Notes: generated from the sequence alone by a model not told the origin. A DNA stretch of 14,173 bases from Verrucomicrobiota bacterium (GCA_030619095.1 JAUXCB010000009.1:1-14173); one strand, 5' to 3'. Shown: positions 1 through 8,145, numbered from the stretch's first letter. Numbers and translations: made by a program.

Positions 1-1
1 C

Positions 2-1915
2 TCAACCCCGCACAATCCGGATGGCGGCAGTGGAGCGGTTGCTCAGGAGGTTCCATTCACTCCGCTACATATCAAAGAAACTCTTTCGCTCGGCAAGGAA
101 GCCTATGCCGACGACAACTGGAATGGTGCACAGGTTCTGTTCGAAGCGGTTCTACACACCGCTCCACACAATAAAAGCGCCATCAAATGGCTCCAGCGCA
201 CCGCCAATAAAAAAGCGGGAATTGAAACCAAAAGCTATCACACCACCCGCACCCGAATGCTCGAAACCGTTCAGGCCGCATGGAACACTCCCAAATCTGA
301 CGGCGTTCCGCCGGACCGTAGCCAAACGGCTCGGGAACCGACCGAAGATGAGTGCCGCACAGAGATGTTGCGAGCCCGCCTGGGAAATATCCAGATCCCT
401 GTTATTTCCTTTCAGGATGCCGATATCCAGCAGGTCGTGCTGGAACTCTCTGCGCTTTGCCGGAAACTCGACAGCGAGGGAAAAGGTATCAATCTGGCTA
501 CCCTGGGAACCTCTGGGGCTCTTTTGCCACCGGTCACTTTTTCCGGCACCGATCTCTCCGCTCTGGAAGCGCTCGACATCATCACCCAAATATCCGGCAT
601 GAAATACGAAGTTGGCCCCGGCAGGGTCAATCTGACGCCGATGAATTATGAGCCCCCTCAGCAGATGGTTTCGGCGGAATTCGATGTGATGCCATCGGTC
701 GGTAAAAAAATGAGCCCCATGAAAAACGGCGGCGATCCAACCGGATTGTCCAGACTGGTTGATGTACGCGATTTCTTCTGCACGATCCCCTTCCCCCCGG
801 GTTCGAGTGCGCAGTACACCCCCGAGTTCAATCTGTTGCTTGTTCACAACGTGCCGAAACATATTCACAGAGTGGATGCCCTGCTCAACCGCTATAGCCA
901 GAAAGAAATCGAAGAGCGTTCGCGGCAAGTGGAAATCGAAACCAAATTTATCGAGGTTGCCGAAGGCGCGCTGGACGAACTCGGCTTTGAGTGGACGTTC
1001 GGAACCGCCGGGAAAAACATCAATAACGACACCGTGACTGTTCCCGGCGGACAAAAGCTATTCACCGACACCCTGCGAACCGGTGATGAGGCATTCGGCA
1101 GAGGGGTCAGCGCCGCGAACCGTGCGACATCTTTCAACTCATACGCCGGAGCCGTAACCGACCCGATCGGCGACGGGCTGATCGGAACCGCTGGTGAACT
1201 GCTGATCCGGCGGGTAAAAGGCGATCTGCCCATCGACCTGATCATCCGCGCACTGGAACGGCAGGCGGGCTCCGACCTGCTCTCCGCCCCGAAGATCCTC
1301 ACCAAAAGCGGCGAAACGGCCACTATCCATATTGGGGAGATCCACTGGTTCCCAACCGCCTACGATGTGGCCATTGAACGCTATGCGGAACCCAGCCTGA
1401 TTCCTCTCGATTATCAGGAGGAAAAAACCGGTGTCATGCTGGAGGTCACTCCTGAACTCGATCCAGAAAACGGGATGATCGACATGAAGCTCACCCCGGA
1501 GATCCGCGAACTGGCCGGGTTCGATGAACAGCATGTCACCACGTTGTGGCCCCTCAGCAGCGGGGATGATCAGGCATTCAGCCTAGGCACTGAGACTCTC
1601 AGCGACAGTCTGATCGCAGATCTATTTTCCGGCACAGCGCCGTTTACCGGCGACCGCCTGATTGCGCGGCGACCGATCTTTAAAAGCCGCAAGGTGGACA
1701 CCACCGTCACCATTAAAGACGGGAGTACCATCGCCATGGGCGGACTCATCAAAGAAAAGCTCGAAACGTTTAAGGATCGCGTTCCGATTCTCGGACGAAT
1801 TCCGCTGCTCGGCCGCCTGTTCCGCTCGGAAGGCGAACGAACCGTAAAGCGCAATCTGATCATCTTTGTGACTGCCAGCCAGGTGGATGCCACCGGCCAT
1901 CGAAACGCGGAGTAA
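2..1915 (+). CDS. Type IV pilus / type II secretion secretin, Amuc_1098-like (5' partial)
   Basis: Outer-membrane secretin: family members form multimeric gated channels for type IV pili or type II secretion. The frame is open to the left edge, so the start is outside the window; 637 residues are visible and the ATG at 257 is internal. Visible residues ~20-85 are helical and TPR-like (LGKEAYADDNWNGAQ). Residues ~129-215 resemble a secretin N0/STN domain, and ~219-295 a second N-domain ending NLLLVHNVPKHI. The secretin core follows: VEIETKFIEVAEGALDELGF at ~310, DLLSAPKILTKSGE at ~425, DGSTIAMGGLIKEK, VPILGRIPLLGRLFR at ~594 and RNLIIFVTA at ~617. The TPR-like front plus this C-terminus matches the Amuc_1098 type described from Verrucomicrobia, which is my basis for that name. 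About 50 residues are inserted before the last strand pair, as in relatives I recall. Pilus partners would be expected upstream but are not visible. Confidence 0.9.
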   Translation, partial: STPHNPDGGSGAVAQEVPFTPLHIKETLSLGKEAYADDNWNGAQVLFEAVLHTAPHNKSAIKWLQRTANKKAGIETKSYHTTRTRMLETVQAAWNTPKSDGVPPDRSQTAREPTEDECRTEMLRARLGNIQIPVISFQDADIQQVVLELSALCRKLDSEGKGINLATLGTSGALLPPVTFSGTDLSALEALDIITQISGMKYEVGPGRVNLTPMNYEPPQQMVSAEFDVMPSVGKKMSPMKNGGDPTGLSRLVDVRDFFCTIPFPPGSSAQYTPEFNLLLVHNVPKHIHRVDALLNRYSQKEIEERSRQVEIETKFIEVAEGALDELGFEWTFGTAGKNINNDTVTVPGGQKLFTDTLRTGDEAFGRGVSAANRATSFNSYAGAVTDPIGDGLIGTAGELLIRRVKGDLPIDLIIRALERQAGSDLLSAPKILTKSGETATIHIGEIHWFPTAYDVAIERYAEPSLIPLDYQEEKTGVMLEVTPELDPENGMIDMKLTPEIRELAGFDEQHVTTLWPLSSGDDQAFSLGTETLSDSLIADLFSGTAPFTGDRLIARRPIFKSRKVDTTVTIKDGSTIAMGGLIKEKLETFKDRVPILGRIPLLGRLFRSEGERTVKRNLIIFVTASQVDATGHRNAE

Positions 1916-1925
1916 CTCAGGACTT

Positions 1926-1940
1926 TTCAAAACCTTGGAC
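1926..1940. promoter_or_regulatory. Degenerate TTCCAA-N3-TTGGAA palindrome, copy 1
   Basis: Reads TTCAAAACCTTGGAC, matching the palindromic consensus TTCCAA-N3-TTGGAA at 10 of 12 arm positions. It lies 11 bases after the secretin stop. Its centre (1933) is 63 bp from that of copy 2. A role as a protein-binding operator is inferred from the symmetry and the spacing. Confidence 0.35.
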
Positions 1941-1946
1941 TTTATG

Positions 1947-1974
1947 ACGCCAGCGGCGTTACCGGCTGAGCCGG
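1947..1974 (+). other. Tandem short perfect hairpins after the secretin gene
   Basis: Two back-to-back perfect inverted repeats: ACGCC-AGC-GGCGT at 1947-1959 and CCGGC-TGA-GCCGG at 1962-1974, each a 5-bp GC-rich stem with a 3-base loop. The first T-run (TTTTTT, 1985-1990) starts 10 bases after the second stem, which is too far for a textbook intrinsic terminator. They may act as a leaky terminator, as an mRNA 3'-end stabiliser that sets the secretin/exoprotein ratio, or as a protein-binding site. Confidence 0.4.
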
Positions 1975-1988
1975 AGTTCGCCTCTTTT

Positions 1989-2003
1989 TTCCAAGGTTCG
2001 GAA
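1989..2003. promoter_or_regulatory. TTCCAA-N3-TTGGAA palindrome, copy 2
   Basis: Reads TTCCAAGGTTCGGAA, with 11 of 12 arm positions matching the symmetric consensus. It is flanked by T and A runs that extend the symmetry (TTTTTTCC on the left, GGAAAAAA on the right). The centre is at 1996, 31 bp from copy 3. It lies in the leader of the large exoprotein gene. Confidence 0.45.
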
Positions 2004-2019
2004 AAAATGGATCGGAAAG

Positions 2020-2034
2020 TTCCAAGCATTGGAA
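2020..2034. promoter_or_regulatory. TTCCAA-N3-TTGGAA palindrome, copy 3, next to the exoprotein start
   Basis: Perfect 6-bp arms (TTCCAA-GCA-TTGGAA) end 9 bases before the ATG at 2044. The right arm runs into GGAAAAAG, the only purine-rich stretch that could serve as ribosome binding site for the exoprotein. A protein bound to the DNA, or a stem formed in the RNA, would therefore sit directly on the translation initiation region. Confidence 0.5.
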
Positions 2035-2043
2035 AAAGATTGC

Positions 2044-5000
2044 ATGAAAAAGCTTCTGCCAGTCTGCCTGCTCGCCTGCGCCCTTTCGGGTGCGGTGCAT
2101 GCCGCCACGATTTGGCAGGAAGACTTCAGCAGCTATACCGATGTCGGTATTACCGGTCAGGGTCCGACACCGGGCTTCCCCGGCTCTGTAACCAACTGGG
2201 GCATTGATGTCAGCGCCTGCGCCAACCTGACCCCCGGAAGCGGCAATGCGACCGATTATTTTCTGGCCGTGGACACAAGCGGCGGGCGGATGGAGGCCGT
2301 AGACATTGAAGGGGAAGCAGTCTGGTCATCCGAAAGCATCGGCATTGGTGGCTACACCAATGTCAGCTTGTCGGTTGACACATCGGAAACCGGATCATCC
2401 AGCAGCAGTTCTAAATATGTCAGCCTGTTCTACAAACTGAATGGAGGAGCCGAAACCGCTTTTGCCGTCAACCCGACCAACACCGGCGACTGGGGCTCTG
2501 CAACCGCCACACACAGCGGACTTTCCGGCTCAACTATTCAAATTATCACCAGAGTCAACAACCCGAATGCCAGCGATAAATCCATCTTCGACAATGTCAC
2601 CGTTTCCGGAGATTTAGCTGCCGGCAACACAGCACCCGTGTTGGATCCTGTCGGCAGCCAAACCGTCACCGAAGGAGAAATTCTGATGTTTCAGATCTCC
2701 GCCGCCGATGCGAACGATGACCCGCTAACCTTCTGGGTAACCAACCCTCCTTCCTACTCAACCTTCACAACCAACGCAACGTCCGCACACTTCACATGGT
2801 CTCCGGCCGACCCTCCGGGGCTCTATACGATCCGATTTTATGTTTCCGACGGAACAACGAACGACTATGAGGATGTCGAAATCACCGTTCTACAGCGCAT
2901 TAATCCACCGCCAGAGATCTGGTCAATTGGAAATAAAACGGTGGAGTCCGGCCAGCCTCTCACTTTTTTGGTTGAAGCGCTCGACTCCGACGGCTTCACT
3001 CCAGAGGCCGTCACTTTAACGGCCAGCAACCTACCGCCGGGATCAATTTTCAACACCGCTACCAGCTCAGGATATGTTTCCAGCCTATTCAACTGGGCAT
3101 CTGCCGTTACTGGCGTGTATACGTCCCGGTTCTATGCGACAGACAGCAATGCCCATGCTTTTGAAGAGATCTCAATCACGGTCACCAACCCGCCCTCCCC
3201 GCCTCCGCTGACCGGCGCGGTCTGGAATGTGTTCTATAATGATCCGCAACAGTCCGGAGCGGCTTACCCAAACCAGTTCCGCATCCGTGATGCGCTGGTT
3301 GAGCGCATCGACGCCCTGCAAAACGGCCACTCCGCCACACTGGCCACCTTCACGTTCTCTGCGGAGGAAGGGGCTGGCGCCATCATGAATGCGATAGATG
3401 CCGCGCTCGATCGCGGTGCTCTCATCAGCTTCATCGCTGACGGCGACATTAATATCGGCACGATCTACGGAGGTGCCAATTCACTGCTTGATCTGTCTCT
3501 CCGTTCGGTCAATCCGCTCACTTTACGGGTCGATGGCTCCACCAGCGGGATCCTGCACGACAAGCTGGGGCTGTTCGATTACGGTGGAACCAACCGGTGG
3601 GTGTTCACCGCTTCGTGGAACTTCACGCTGGCGGCCAGCGCCGACCAATGGAATATCGCCCTCGAAGCGCGCAGCCCGTCGCTGTATGCCATCTACCAGA
3701 GCGAGGTCGATGAATTGATTGCGGGTCGTTTCCATGACGATCCGCTCAAGTCACACGCCCATGACGGATCGACCTTCACCCTCGACGGTTCATGGGGTGC
3801 CAACTTTGTCCGCTTCGCGCCCTACCCCGATGGAACCGAAGGCGGCAACAATGCCGAGACGGACATCATCACTCTGATTGATCAGGCACAGAGCCATATT
3901 GTCTTTGCGCTCAATAAGCTGAACCGCCCGCCGATCCGCGACGCACTGATCACAGCGGCCAATCGGGGGGTCGCCATCCAGGGCGTCATGCCGAAGAGCG
4001 ACACCGACCCCGGCGGCGTATCCGAGGCGGTCTACAACGCGCTGACCAACCATGTCGAGTTCCTGCCGGCCTACGCCTGCGCGGACTATTCCTCCCTCGA
4101 TCGTGGAGAAGCGAATTTGATCCACGCCAAATACATGGTGATCGATCCAAACAGCGCCAACGCCATTGTCATCCACGGCTCGGCCAACTGGACCGCCCAG
4201 GCGCTCGTCAACGATAACGATAACGACGAGAATACCGTCATCCTGCGTCACAATGGAATCGCCACGCAGTTCCATGAACATTTCCAACGCATCACCGGCA
4301 CCGGGATCTTCGACGGAGGCAATTCAGTGATTGCCGAGTGGGATTTTGAGGGCACAAACATCACATCCGGCGGAATCTCAGCCAACGAAACCCAGGCGGT
4401 CGTACGCGTTCCCGCCCCAAGCTCCTATGATGCATTCGATGAAGACCTCTCCTGCAACGGCTGGAACAGCGGGGCCGGCACAAAATACTGGGAGACATCC
4501 TTCTCCACCGAAGAGCACCGAGATATTAGAGTTTCGTCCGTACAAACCGCTAGCTCTACCGGGCCGGCCGACTTTAAGCTCCAATACAAAATCGGGGCCG
4601 CCGGCACATACACCGATGTCTCCAACGCAACCGTGCGGGTGCCTGAAGGCGGAAATGGAGTCCTTGCGCGCGTGTCGCTGCCCGCCGCCTGCGAAAACCA
4701 GACCATTGTTTTCCTGCGCTGGATCATGATATCAAATGTCTCGGCAAAAGGCGCAACCGTCTCTTCCGCAGGCAAAGGCCGCATTCAAGACCTCTCCATT
4801 ACCGGAACAGCCTACAACCAGCCTCCCGTGCTCGATCCGATCGGAAACTTCACCGTTTTCGAAGGGGAGAATGTCTTGTACACCGTCACCGCATCCGATC
4901 CGGTGGATAACGATCCGATCACCTTGAGCGCGACCAACCTGCCGGTGGGCGCGACCTTTATCGGAGGCCTCCTTACATGGAATAACGCGATGCCGGTTGG

Positions 5001-8000
5001 AATGTATACGGGAACGGTTTATGCCACCGATAAAGACGGCTTCGACAGCGAACCCGTCACCATTACCGTGGTTGAAAACCCGAAATTGATGATTACCGAA
5101 ATTGCCGACCCGGCCGGAACCGGCGGCGGCGACTTCCGTTTTGTCGAGCTCTACAACGCTGGAAGCAATCCCGTCGATCTGACCGGCGGAAACTGGCACC
5201 TCAGCCAACAGGCCAACGGCTCCACATGGAAAGATATCCCGCTCCACGGCATCCCTCCCGGTGGCTTCCCGATCCGTGGAACCATTGATCCTGCCGACAC
5301 ATGGGTTATTGCATTCGACAGTGCCGACTTCCAAACCGCATACAGTTTTGCGCCTGACCAAGAAAACGATTCGGTCAACGGCAACGGCGACGACGCCTAC
5401 TTCCTCTACTATGGCGGGGATCACGCCAGCGGAACACTGATCGACATGTACGGGAAGGTTGACACCGATGGTTCGGGCGAGGCATGGGAATACACCGATG
5501 GCCACGCGGTTCGCAAACGTTCCGTCTCGCAGCCGAGCACCACTTGGACATCCTCCGAATGGGTTATTGTAAACGGTGCAACCCCGGACGATATGGGGCC
5601 CGGCGTGCGCGGCAATCTCCCGCAGTTCCAAAATCCAGAAAATCGGTGGGTGTTGCTCGAACAGGCTTTGTCATTTGATGTGACGGCCACGGATCCCATT
5701 GACGAAGACCCGGTTGTTATCAGCGCCACCGACCTGCCGCTGGGCGCGACCTTCACTTCCGGCACGTTTAACTGGAACAGTGCGTTTCCGGTCGGCATTC
5801 ACACCGTAACCTTTATCGCCACAGACTCGGACGGAAGCACGACCGAAACGGTCGATATCACCGTCCTCGAAAAACCGCTGTTGCTGATCTCGGAAGTCGC
5901 AGACCCCTCAGGTGACGGAGCGGATATCTACCGCTTCGTGGAGTTGTACAATGCCGGAGCCAATGCCATCAACCTGGCTGCGGACGGCTGGCACCTGAGC
6001 AAGCAGGTTAACGGCGGAACATGGAGCGATGTGGAGCTGACCGGAACGATCGCCGCCGACTCCACATGGGTTGTTGCCAACAGCGCGGCGGACTTTCAGG
6101 ACGCCTACGGGTTGGCTCCGGATCAGTCGAGCAGTTCGATCGGCGGCAATGGAGACGATGCCTATTTCCTCTACTACGGTGGAGACCATGAAAACGGAAT
6201 CCTGATCGACATCCATGGCGCATTCGACACCGATGGAACCGGAACCCCATGGGATTACGAAGACAGCCGGGCCAACCGCAACATTGCTGTCCTGCAGCCC
6301 AACACAACATGGACCGCCTCCGAATGGACTATCACCTCGCCGGCCACCATAAACGACATGACACCCGGCACACACGGCCCCGCCCCTCGGTTCGAGAACC
6401 TGCGCGATGAGTTTGTGTTCCTCGGCGATGACCTCTCGCTGACGGTCACAGCCGTCAATACGGTCAAGACCGATGTCATCACACTCTCCGCCGTCTCTCT
6501 GCCTGCCGGAGCGACCTTCCCGCCGGCGACCGGCCCGGACCGCGTCAGCAGCCTGCTGAACTGGACGAGCCCGGCCGCCGGAACCTACACCGCCACCTTC
6601 GCCGCCACCGGCGAAAGCGGAACCACAACCGAATCGATTACCCTCACGGTGGCGAGCACGTCCAGGATTGACGGAAACTTCTACGGCTGGGTCTACGGCA
6701 CCATCGTTAAACTGACCAACGGACAGTTCTGGCACAACACCGGCGGGGTCGGCAGATCAGTCCATCCGCCATTGCGAAATCCCGATGTATCCGTCACCAA
6801 TCTGTTCGGAACCCACCGTATGAGCGTCGAAGGGGTCAGAGGCTATACTGAAGCGGCGCGGATCGAGATCGACGAGAGCACGGTCAGCGGTTCCTTCAGC
6901 GGCCTGCACAATGGCAATATTTACGCACTGAGCAATGGAGCCCGCTGGAAGCAAGTTAGTTTCGAAAACAGTCCGTCATCCGCTGGATCGGTAGCAGTCT
7001 GGCACTGGAGCAATCCGGAAGGAACTTTCCTTCGATTTCGCGACCCTGAGGACCGGGTAATTGGAACCTGCAAGGTTGAGCCAGCCACTCCACCGGCCCA
7101 TACTCCCATTCTCAGCCGGATCGATGGCTGGTTCCGCGGATGGAATAACAAACGCGTCTTTGCTCTGGCCAACGGACAGTTCTGGCAGCAAACCTCTCTG
7201 GACAGCTCAATCGAAACACTCTACCGCCCGGATGTCGTCATCACGAACTGGCTACTAAGCGGCCACTGGCGGATGACGGTCAGCGGGGCGGCGACTCCCC
7301 CGACCTACGTCGAAGTCCGGCAACGAACCGGCGTCACCCGCACCTCCATTGATGGATGGTTCTACGGCTTTGGCCATAACAAAATCTTCCATCTGCAGAA
7401 CGGTGGGTGGTGGCGGCAATCTTCACTGGACCGCTCCGCATACGCCGCCAACAATCCGGAAATTTTGATCTGGGATGATAACGGAACCGATAGACTCGAA
7501 ATACCGGATGCGGGGATGTCTGTTTCCGCAAAACAGCTCTCTGTTATCAACGAGAGCACCGTCATCAGCACGTTTATCGGCCTGCACTACGCAAACATCT
7601 ACGAGCTGGCCAACGGGCAGGATTGGATGCAGGTCGGTTTTGAAAATATCGCATCCGCAGAAGCCGCTCCGGCAACCATGCTGTGGGCTGAAGACGGCAC
7701 GACCCACCTGCTGGCCCGTGATGGAGGCGACCGCGAAATCGGTCGCAGCGCCGTGGTGAATCCATGGGCAGACAGTGACGGCGATCAAATCCCGAATGCC
7801 TCGGAACTCATTGCCGGAACCAGCCTGCATGATCGAAACGACTTTTTCCTGATTACGGACATCCAGTATGACAGCCAGAGCCGCGCCGTCCTGAGCTGGG
7901 CATCCATCTCCGGGCGGATTTACACCGTTGAATGGACTCCGGCGCTCACCCAAGCTTTCCAACCGTTGGAAACCGGCATCACCTGGCCGCAGAACAGCTG

Positions 8001-8067
8001 GACAGATGTGTACACAGGATCTGGAAGCGGCGGCTTCTACCGCATCCGTGTACAGCTGGAAAATTAA
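2044..8067 (+). CDS. Giant secreted PLD-like (two-HKD) protein with Ig-like and lamin-tail domains
   Basis: 2007-residue exported protein. The ATG at 2044 is preferred over an in-frame TTG at 2029 because it starts a clean signal peptide (MKKLLPVCLLACALSGAVHA). Order by residue: N-terminal jelly-roll-like region ~22-193; Ig-like (He_PIG type) ~195-281 and ~287-380; PLD-like core ~390-755; second jelly-roll-like region ~762-920; Ig-like ~925-1010; lamin-tail-like ~1014-1187; Ig-like ~1190-1277; lamin-tail-like ~1279-1443; Ig-like ~1449-1537; five aromatic-rich repeats ~1541-1903; Ca-loop DSDGDQIPNASE at 1910; C-terminal module ~1934-2007. Both HxKxxxxD motifs are intact: HDKLGLFD (H505, K507, D512) and HAKYMVID (H694, K696, D701), the latter followed by GSANW (712-716). 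The family cleaves phosphodiesters in lipids or nucleic acids. The lamin-tail partners favour an extracellular or cell-surface nuclease, but this is inference and the substrate is unknown. No transmembrane anchor, sortase motif or PEP-CTERM is visible. Confidence 0.9.
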   Translation: MKKLLPVCLLACALSGAVHAATIWQEDFSSYTDVGITGQGPTPGFPGSVTNWGIDVSACANLTPGSGNATDYFLAVDTSGGRMEAVDIEGEAVWSSESIGIGGYTNVSLSVDTSETGSSSSSSKYVSLFYKLNGGAETAFAVNPTNTGDWGSATATHSGLSGSTIQIITRVNNPNASDKSIFDNVTVSGDLAAGNTAPVLDPVGSQTVTEGEILMFQISAADANDDPLTFWVTNPPSYSTFTTNATSAHFTWSPADPPGLYTIRFYVSDGTTNDYEDVEITVLQRINPPPEIWSIGNKTVESGQPLTFLVEALDSDGFTPEAVTLTASNLPPGSIFNTATSSGYVSSLFNWASAVTGVYTSRFYATDSNAHAFEEISITVTNPPSPPPLTGAVWNVFYNDPQQSGAAYPNQFRIRDALVERIDALQNGHSATLATFTFSAEEGAGAIMNAIDAALDRGALISFIADGDINIGTIYGGANSLLDLSLRSVNPLTLRVDGSTSGILHDKLGLFDYGGTNRWVFTASWNFTLAASADQWNIALEARSPSLYAIYQSEVDELIAGRFHDDPLKSHAHDGSTFTLDGSWGANFVRFAPYPDGTEGGNNAETDIITLIDQAQSHIVFALNKLNRPPIRDALITAANRGVAIQGVMPKSDTDPGGVSEAVYNALTNHVEFLPAYACADYSSLDRGEANLIHAKYMVIDPNSANAIVIHGSANWTAQALVNDNDNDENTVILRHNGIATQFHEHFQRITGTGIFDGGNSVIAEWDFEGTNITSGGISANETQAVVRVPAPSSYDAFDEDLSCNGWNSGAGTKYWETSFSTEEHRDIRVSSVQTASSTGPADFKLQYKIGAAGTYTDVSNATVRVPEGGNGVLARVSLPAACENQTIVFLRWIMISNVSAKGATVSSAGKGRIQDLSITGTAYNQPPVLDPIGNFTVFEGENVLYTVTASDPVDNDPITLSATNLPVGATFIGGLLTWNNAMPVGMYTGTVYATDKDGFDSEPVTITVVENPKLMITEIADPAGTGGGDFRFVELYNAGSNPVDLTGGNWHLSQQANGSTWKDIPLHGIPPGGFPIRGTIDPADTWVIAFDSADFQTAYSFAPDQENDSVNGNGDDAYFLYYGGDHASGTLIDMYGKVDTDGSGEAWEYTDGHAVRKRSVSQPSTTWTSSEWVIVNGATPDDMGPGVRGNLPQFQNPENRWVLLEQALSFDVTATDPIDEDPVVISATDLPLGATFTSGTFNWNSAFPVGIHTVTFIATDSDGSTTETVDITVLEKPLLLISEVADPSGDGADIYRFVELYNAGANAINLAADGWHLSKQVNGGTWSDVELTGTIAADSTWVVANSAADFQDAYGLAPDQSSSSIGGNGDDAYFLYYGGDHENGILIDIHGAFDTDGTGTPWDYEDSRANRNIAVLQPNTTWTASEWTITSPATINDMTPGTHGPAPRFENLRDEFVFLGDDLSLTVTAVNTVKTDVITLSAVSLPAGATFPPATGPDRVSSLLNWTSPAAGTYTATFAATGESGTTTESITLTVASTSRIDGNFYGWVYGTIVKLTNGQFWHNTGGVGRSVHPPLRNPDVSVTNLFGTHRMSVEGVRGYTEAARIEIDESTVSGSFSGLHNGNIYALSNGARWKQVSFENSPSSAGSVAVWHWSNPEGTFLRFRDPEDRVIGTCKVEPATPPAHTPILSRIDGWFRGWNNKRVFALANGQFWQQTSLDSSIETLYRPDVVITNWLLSGHWRMTVSGAATPPTYVEVRQRTGVTRTSIDGWFYGFGHNKIFHLQNGGWWRQSSLDRSAYAANNPEILIWDDNGTDRLEIPDAGMSVSAKQLSVINESTVISTFIGLHYANIYELANGQDWMQVGFENIASAEAAPATMLWAEDGTTHLLARDGGDREIGRSAVVNPWADSDGDQIPNASELIAGTSLHDRNDFFLITDIQYDSQSRAVLSWASISGRIYTVEWTPALTQAFQPLETGITWPQNSWTDVYTGSGSGGFYRIRVQLEN
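5083..6660 (+). repeat. Tandem duplication of a lamin-tail + Ig-like unit inside the exoprotein
   Basis: Two successive in-frame units of about 265 residues (5083-5877 and 5878-6660) each contain a lamin-tail-like domain followed by an Ig-like domain. Shared landmarks include ITEIADP/ISEVADP, RFVELYNAG, WHLS(Q/K)Q, NGDDAYFLYYGGDH, GTLID/GILID, and TWT(S/A)SEW near the end. Similarity at DNA level has decayed, so this is an old duplication rather than a recent slippage product. Confidence 0.8.
6661..7755 (+). repeat. Five aromatic/NGQ-rich repeats in the exoprotein, order A-B-A-A-B
   Basis: Five units of about 70-80 residues start at residues ~1541, 1612, 1692, 1768 and 1838. All share a core of the form F-x-G-x4-(I/V)-x-x-L-x-N-G-x-x-W. 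Units 1, 3 and 4 (type A) open with (R/S)IDGxFxG. Units 2 and 5 (type B) open with ESTV and share GLHxxNIYxLxNGxxWxQVxFEN. The A-B order suggests that an A-B pair was duplicated with one extra A. I cannot assign a named domain. The core resembles an FxGW...L.NGQ.W..Q motif that I recall from small bacterial proteins and some nuclease tails. Confidence 0.75.
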
Positions 8068-8145
8068 TTTTTCCGATCGCCGTAATTTTCCAATCAAAAA
8101 ACAATGAAACCTGAAAAAATCCGGCCTGTAATCGCTCCCGACTTT

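Noticed and set aside
152..1054. 300-codon minus-strand open frame across the secretin gene
   Set aside because: It is antisense to clear secretin coding sequence, has no recognisable motif, and its composition is what the reverse of this codon use produces.
2029..2043. TTG start five codons before the exoprotein ATG
   Set aside because: It would place MEKDC before the signal peptide, and it lies within the palindrome; the ATG at 2044 gives a normal signal sequence.
4732..6735. Long minus-strand open frames (4732-5631, 5908-6735) opposite the exoprotein
   Set aside because: Both are shadows of the lamin-tail and Ig-like coding region; they are low-complexity Val/Gly/Arg-rich with no ribosome binding site or family motif.
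7956..7972. Perfect TTTCCAA-CCG-TTGGAAA palindrome near the end of the exoprotein
   Set aside because: It encodes FQPLE in a tail where I recall similar residues in related proteins, so coding constraint could explain it; kept out of the operator set unless a genome scan shows enrichment.
8058..8074. GGAAAA-N5-TTTTCC inverted repeat over the exoprotein stop, as terminator
   Set aside because: The stem is only 6 bp and A/T-dominated, with no proper T-run after it; too weak to call.
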